64,000 bases of DNA from Salegentibacter sp. Hel_I_6 (GTDB lineage Bacteria > Bacteroidota > Bacteroidia > Flavobacteriales > Flavobacteriaceae): NCBI RefSeq assembly GCF_000745315.1, contig NZ_JQNQ01000001.1, positions 2,728,001 to 2,792,000 of the forward strand. Reading direction: 5' to 3'. Below, piece after piece: positions 62,869-64,000 of this stretch. Every line of letters starts with the position of its first letter. Position 1 is the stretch's first letter. The notes beneath the pieces are model-generated. The model saw only the letters and a list, made by a program, of their open reading frames with translations, searched no databases and was not told the DNA's origin. Position numbers and translations under genes: made by a program.

Positions 62869-63345
62869 ATGAAGAATCCCCCCAAATATGAAATTTTAGT
62901 AGCTGAAGATGATTCGCTAATTCTAAAATTAGAATTAAGAAATTTAAAAAAATTAGTGATTTGTCCTGTTAAAAGTTTTTGGCACGGTGGCGAGTTAATT
63001 ACGTATTTAAAGGAAATTGCTAATGCAGAGGAGCCCAAACTTATATTCCTGGATATTAATATGCCTAGAGTAGATGGTTGGGAGGTGCTTGATTTTATTG
63101 AAGATTTTGAATTCAAAGATTCACTTTACGTAATAATATTAAGCGCATCTATACAATCGCCAGATGAAGAGCGGGCATTAAGGTATAGCCGGGTTGTTGG
63201 GTACTACGATAAGTTCCTGGACACCCATGAACTTTCGGAAATCTTAAAACAGGAAGTTCTTATGAAACGATTTAATTTTGTCCTTCAGAACTTAAAAGAA
63301 GATACCCACGAATCTCACAATCAAACTATAGATTTAATTTCCTGA
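62869..63345 (+). CDS. Response regulator, receiver domain only
   Basis: The 158-residue protein is a CheY-like receiver. The acidic pair is in ILVAEDDSLI, the phospho-acceptor Asp in KLIFLDINMPRVDGWEVLDF, the Thr/Ser switch in VIILSASIQSP and the Lys in GYYDKFLD. It has no output domain, so it acts through protein contacts, possibly with a histidine kinase elsewhere. No kinase gene is adjacent in the window. Confidence 0.88.
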   Translation: MKNPPKYEILVAEDDSLILKLELRNLKKLVICPVKSFWHGGELITYLKEIANAEEPKLIFLDINMPRVDGWEVLDFIEDFEFKDSLYVIILSASIQSPDEERALRYSRVVGYYDKFLDTHELSEILKQEVLMKRFNFVLQNLKEDTHESHNQTIDLIS

Positions 63346-63430
63346 ATCTAAAAGTTGAGATTGAAATGTTATGGGGTTGACTCTAAACATGTTTTCTAAG
63401 AAATACTTCGAGGTTTTGCCTTGAGGTATT

Positions 63431-64000
63431 TTACTTTACAGGGAAATCGAAGTATGTGGTGGGGTGTGGTTCATTTCTTAAAGTATAATGCCACCATTCT
63501 TCAGGATAAGGTCTAAACCCGTTCTTTATCATTATTCTTTTTAATAAAGAGCGCCTAGCTTTTTGTTCCTTATTGATCTTTGTGGTATTATGATGAGAAA
63601 TATCTCCAAAGAAATCATAGCTACTTCCCATGTCTAACTCTTTACCTGTTTCTCCATCTATAATAGTGAGATCTATGGTACTCCCACGGGAATGTCCAGA
63701 TTTGGTTGCTATATATCCCAATTGAAACAAATCTTTCTTATCTATATCAGGATAAAATTGTTGCTTAGTGAGTGTGTCTTCCGGTTTTCTTGCCCACTCG
63801 ATAAAATGATTTACAGCGGTTTGGGGACGATAAGCATCAAAAACTTTAAGACAGTAACCCTCTGCCATTAAATCCTTTTGCACTTTTTTTAAAGCTTCGG
63901 CAGCAGGTTTGGAGATAATCGCTACCGGTTTTATATAAGAATTTACCTTTTTGCCTATAAAATTATTGCTTCCGGCATAGCGAATTTCCAGTTCAATATC
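63431..64000 (-). CDS. D-alanyl-D-alanine dipeptidase, VanX type (5' end beyond window)
   Basis: The 190 codons up to the window edge have no stop, so the start lies outside. The zinc peptidase motifs of the M15 family are seen: CLKVFDAYRPQTAVNHFIEW, KSGHSRGSTIDLTIIDG (His and Asp ligands) and EEWWHYTLRNE (Glu and His). The upstream part reads DIELEIRYAGSNNFIGKKVN, the usual VanX start region. It cleaves D-Ala-D-Ala, in wall turnover or recycling; there is no vancomycin resistance cluster around it. Confidence 0.9.
   Translation of the reverse strand, partial: DIELEIRYAGSNNFIGKKVNSYIKPVAIISKPAAEALKKVQKDLMAEGYCLKVFDAYRPQTAVNHFIEWARKPEDTLTKQQFYPDIDKKDLFQLGYIATKSGHSRGSTIDLTIIDGETGKELDMGSSYDFFGDISHHNTTKINKEQKARRSLLKRIMIKNGFRPYPEEWWHYTLRNEPHPTTYFDFPVK

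Overview
The window is a chromosomal segment of a bacterium of the Bacteroidetes, most likely a marine or soil flavobacterium. The evidence is an AT-rich genome, promoters of the TTTG-N19-TAnnTTTG type, a type IX secretion C-terminal sorting domain, a FolK-deoxynucleoside kinase fusion, GH3 and DUF5117-type metalloprotease families, and a long-repeat type II-C CRISPR-Cas locus. Genus and species cannot be set from the sequence alone.

Region 1 (1-21161) is ordinary core chromosome: folE (cut by the window edge), a T9SS-sorted surface protein, a GH3-family protein, a DUF2797 protein, an AsmA-like protein, a queuosine-precursor transporter, folK-dNK, a TrmH-type RNA methyltransferase, a tricorn-type protease, an amidohydrolase, an ABC exporter, a small membrane protein, mutS, then tRNA-Gly(GCC) and tRNA-Leu(UAA) behind one strong promoter.

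Region 2 (21148-52517) is two tandem integrative elements in the 3' end of tRNA-Leu. The tRNA end is repeated three times (21148, 33195 and 52479). Element 1 (about 12 kb) carries two lipocalin-like lipoproteins, a membrane protein, a putative replication initiator, a 1540-residue phage-structural-like protein with a C-terminal VWA-type motif flanked by two paralogous small proteins, and an integrase/RteC/HTH module. Element 2 (about 19.3 kb) has the same integrase/RteC/HTH chassis plus replication genes, a BfmA-type mobilisation protein, HipBA, a complete type II-C CRISPR-Cas system (tracrRNA, cas9, cas1, cas2, 38 perfect repeats and one decayed repeat), an orphan winged-helix protein and an IS91-family element with a broken tyrosine recombinase. 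Each element has its own pair of repeated motifs near its two ends that look like integrase arm-type sites.

Region 3 (52518-64000) is core chromosome again: a VCBS/FG-GAP lipoprotein, an MscS channel, a flavodoxin-reductase-like protein, a sterol-desaturase family protein, a zinc metalloprotease, a small membrane protein, a response regulator and a VanX-type dipeptidase (cut by the window edge).

The main point is that the CRISPR-Cas immune system sits inside an apparently mobilisable, att-bounded island that also carries a toxin-antitoxin module. It lies directly next to a second, phage-derived element that uses the same tRNA site. The array has a terminator formed from its last repeat, a flavobacterial-type promoter layout inside every repeat, and a tracrRNA that appears to start at its anti-repeat. 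All functions are inferred from sequence reading without database searches.
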